Shown piece by piece: positions 6,705 to 7,521 of a DNA stretch of 7,521 nt. The DNA is from Desulfovibrio sp. (GTDB lineage Bacteria; Desulfobacterota; Desulfovibrionia; Desulfovibrionales; Desulfovibrionaceae), in the NCBI GenBank assembly GCA_003512875.1, contig DONZ01000038.1, positions 1 through 7,521 on the forward strand, written 5' to 3'. The first letter of the stretch is position 1. Every line of letters begins with the position of its first letter. The notes under the pieces are model-generated. The model saw nothing but the letters and a program-made list of their open reading frames with translations. It made no database searches and had not been told where the DNA came from. The position numbers and the translations under genes are program-made.

Positions 6705-7521
6705 TTATAACAAATGTTCCGCACGGGTTATGGCAGCTTTCAGACTGTGGCAAATATTATTCTCGCCCAACGCGTTCATAATGCCCATTTTTTTCAGAAT
6801 ACGGCGGGTTCTTGCCGGCGGGTTAGCCAAAATCACATGAAAATCATTGGATTTCCTATGGGCTAAAAACGCTTCTAAAACGTGAATGCCGGTAGCGTCG
6901 ATAGCCGGCACGTCACGCATATACAAAATATATACCTTGATATCGGGATTGCGGCGCATGAACATTCTTTGGAAACGGTCCACCATGCCGAAGAAGAACG
7001 GTCCGGATATGGAATAAACGAAAACCCCTTTCGGCAAATCGTCTTGATTGACAAGACTTTCGTCAAAATCACGCACGACTTCGTGTTCTTCCAACGCTTC
7101 AATGGAACTCATCACGCTCATACGGCGCATAAAGAGCAGGGAAGCCAAAAGAACCCCGACATACACGGCAACGGTCAAATCGACAAGAACGGTCAGCAAA
7201 AACGTCAAAAGCATGATGGACCAGTCGGATTTGGGACCCCGCAAAATATTTTTGATTGCATTGATTTCAAGCATGCCATAGGAAGTGATGACCATGACGG
7301 CGGCAAGGCAGGCAAGGGGGATTGCGGAAGTGAGGGGAGAAAGCCAAAGCACAAAGGCGAGCACGGTAAAGCCATGAATGATGGCGGAAACGGGGCTTCT
7401 CGCACCGCTGCTGATATTGGTTGCGGTTCTTGCGATAGCGCCGGTTGCGGGAATGCCGCCGAACAAAGAACACGCGATATTGCCGGAACCTTGTGCGATA
7501 AGTTCCATATTGGAATAGTGC
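6705..7521 (-). CDS. SulP-family anion transporter with STAS domain, C-terminal part (5'-truncated by window edge)
   Basis: The last 271 codons are present, from base 7520 to TAA at 6707-6705; the gene starts beyond the window and the ATG at 7508 is internal. SulP proteins are inner-membrane carriers for anions such as sulfate, bicarbonate or dicarboxylates. The fragment begins within the signature region: MELIAQGSGNIACSLFGGIP (5-24), then TGAIARTATNISSGARSP (26-43). Hydrophobic membrane segments follow at about 46-60, 64-80 and 102-132. A cytoplasmic STAS domain occupies about 163-265, with KGVFVYSISGPFFFG (164-178) and the IDATG loop (207-211) that in related domains can be a serine or threonine phosphorylation site; here the position is Thr210. 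The substrate cannot be assigned from this part. The gene is on the same strand as the efflux operon but is separated from it by a terminator, so co-transcription is doubtful. Confidence 0.93.
   Translation of the reverse strand, partial: HYSNMELIAQGSGNIACSLFGGIPATGAIARTATNISSGARSPVSAIIHGFTVLAFVLWLSPLTSAIPLACLAAVMVITSYGMLEINAIKNILRGPKSDWSIMLLTFLLTVLVDLTVAVYVGVLLASLLFMRRMSVMSSIEALEEHEVVRDFDESLVNQDDLPKGVFVYSISGPFFFGMVDRFQRMFMRRNPDIKVYILYMRDVPAIDATGIHVLEAFLAHRKSNDFHVILANPPARTRRILKKMGIMNALGENNICHSLKAAITRAEHLL

Noticed and set aside
1..7521. Search for a new or mobile system: CRISPR-like repeats, insertion sequence ends, tRNA or rRNA, toxin-antitoxin pairs, integrase genes
   Set aside because: None was seen. 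All long frames belong to well-known families, the genes are intact apart from the window edges, and the spacers are short and explained by terminators and a promoter.

Overview
The window holds three blocks from a Gram-negative bacterium that very probably lives anaerobically. The 3' end of a pyruvate:ferredoxin (flavodoxin) oxidoreductase gene is on the + strand (1-523). A complete tripartite RND efflux operon (outer-membrane factor, membrane fusion protein, inner-membrane RND pump) is on the - strand (6625 down to 806). The 3' part of a SulP-family anion transporter gene is on the - strand (7521 down to 6705). An outer-membrane lipoprotein channel requires a double-membrane envelope, and the oxygen-sensitive PFOR points to anaerobic pyruvate metabolism. 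The PFOR tail resembles what I recall of Desulfovibrio enzymes, and base composition looks mid-range by eye. A Desulfovibrionaceae-type or other anaerobic Gram-negative host fits, but I cannot fix the taxon from this sequence.

Layout: the PFOR gene ends at 523 and is followed by a strong + strand terminator hairpin (547-576). A perfect 13-bp inverted repeat flanked by A and T runs (711-740) lies between the two convergent units and can stop transcription in both directions, mainly that of the efflux operon. The rest of 524-805 shows no gene. The efflux genes are read from right to left as OMF, MFP, RND. They overlap at both junctions (about 11 bp and 4 bp), so they are almost certainly one translationally coupled transcript. 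Upstream, the SulP gene ends at 6705, followed by a terminator hairpin (6642-6685).

Working together: the OMF (TolC/NodT-type lipoprotein), the membrane-anchored MFP and the proton-driven RND pump should form one envelope-spanning export machine. Its substrate cannot be read from the sequence, and no regulator gene is in the window. PFOR and SulP are neighbours with no visible functional link to it.

Most of the window is ordinary. The points most worth a second look are a good sigma-70-like promoter for the efflux operon that overlaps the SulP terminator and puts the predicted transcript start at the OMF start codon (possible leaderless mRNA), and an RND pump in which the usual transmembrane-10 lysine of the proton relay is replaced by Asn-Asp. 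I found no sign of a previously undescribed system.
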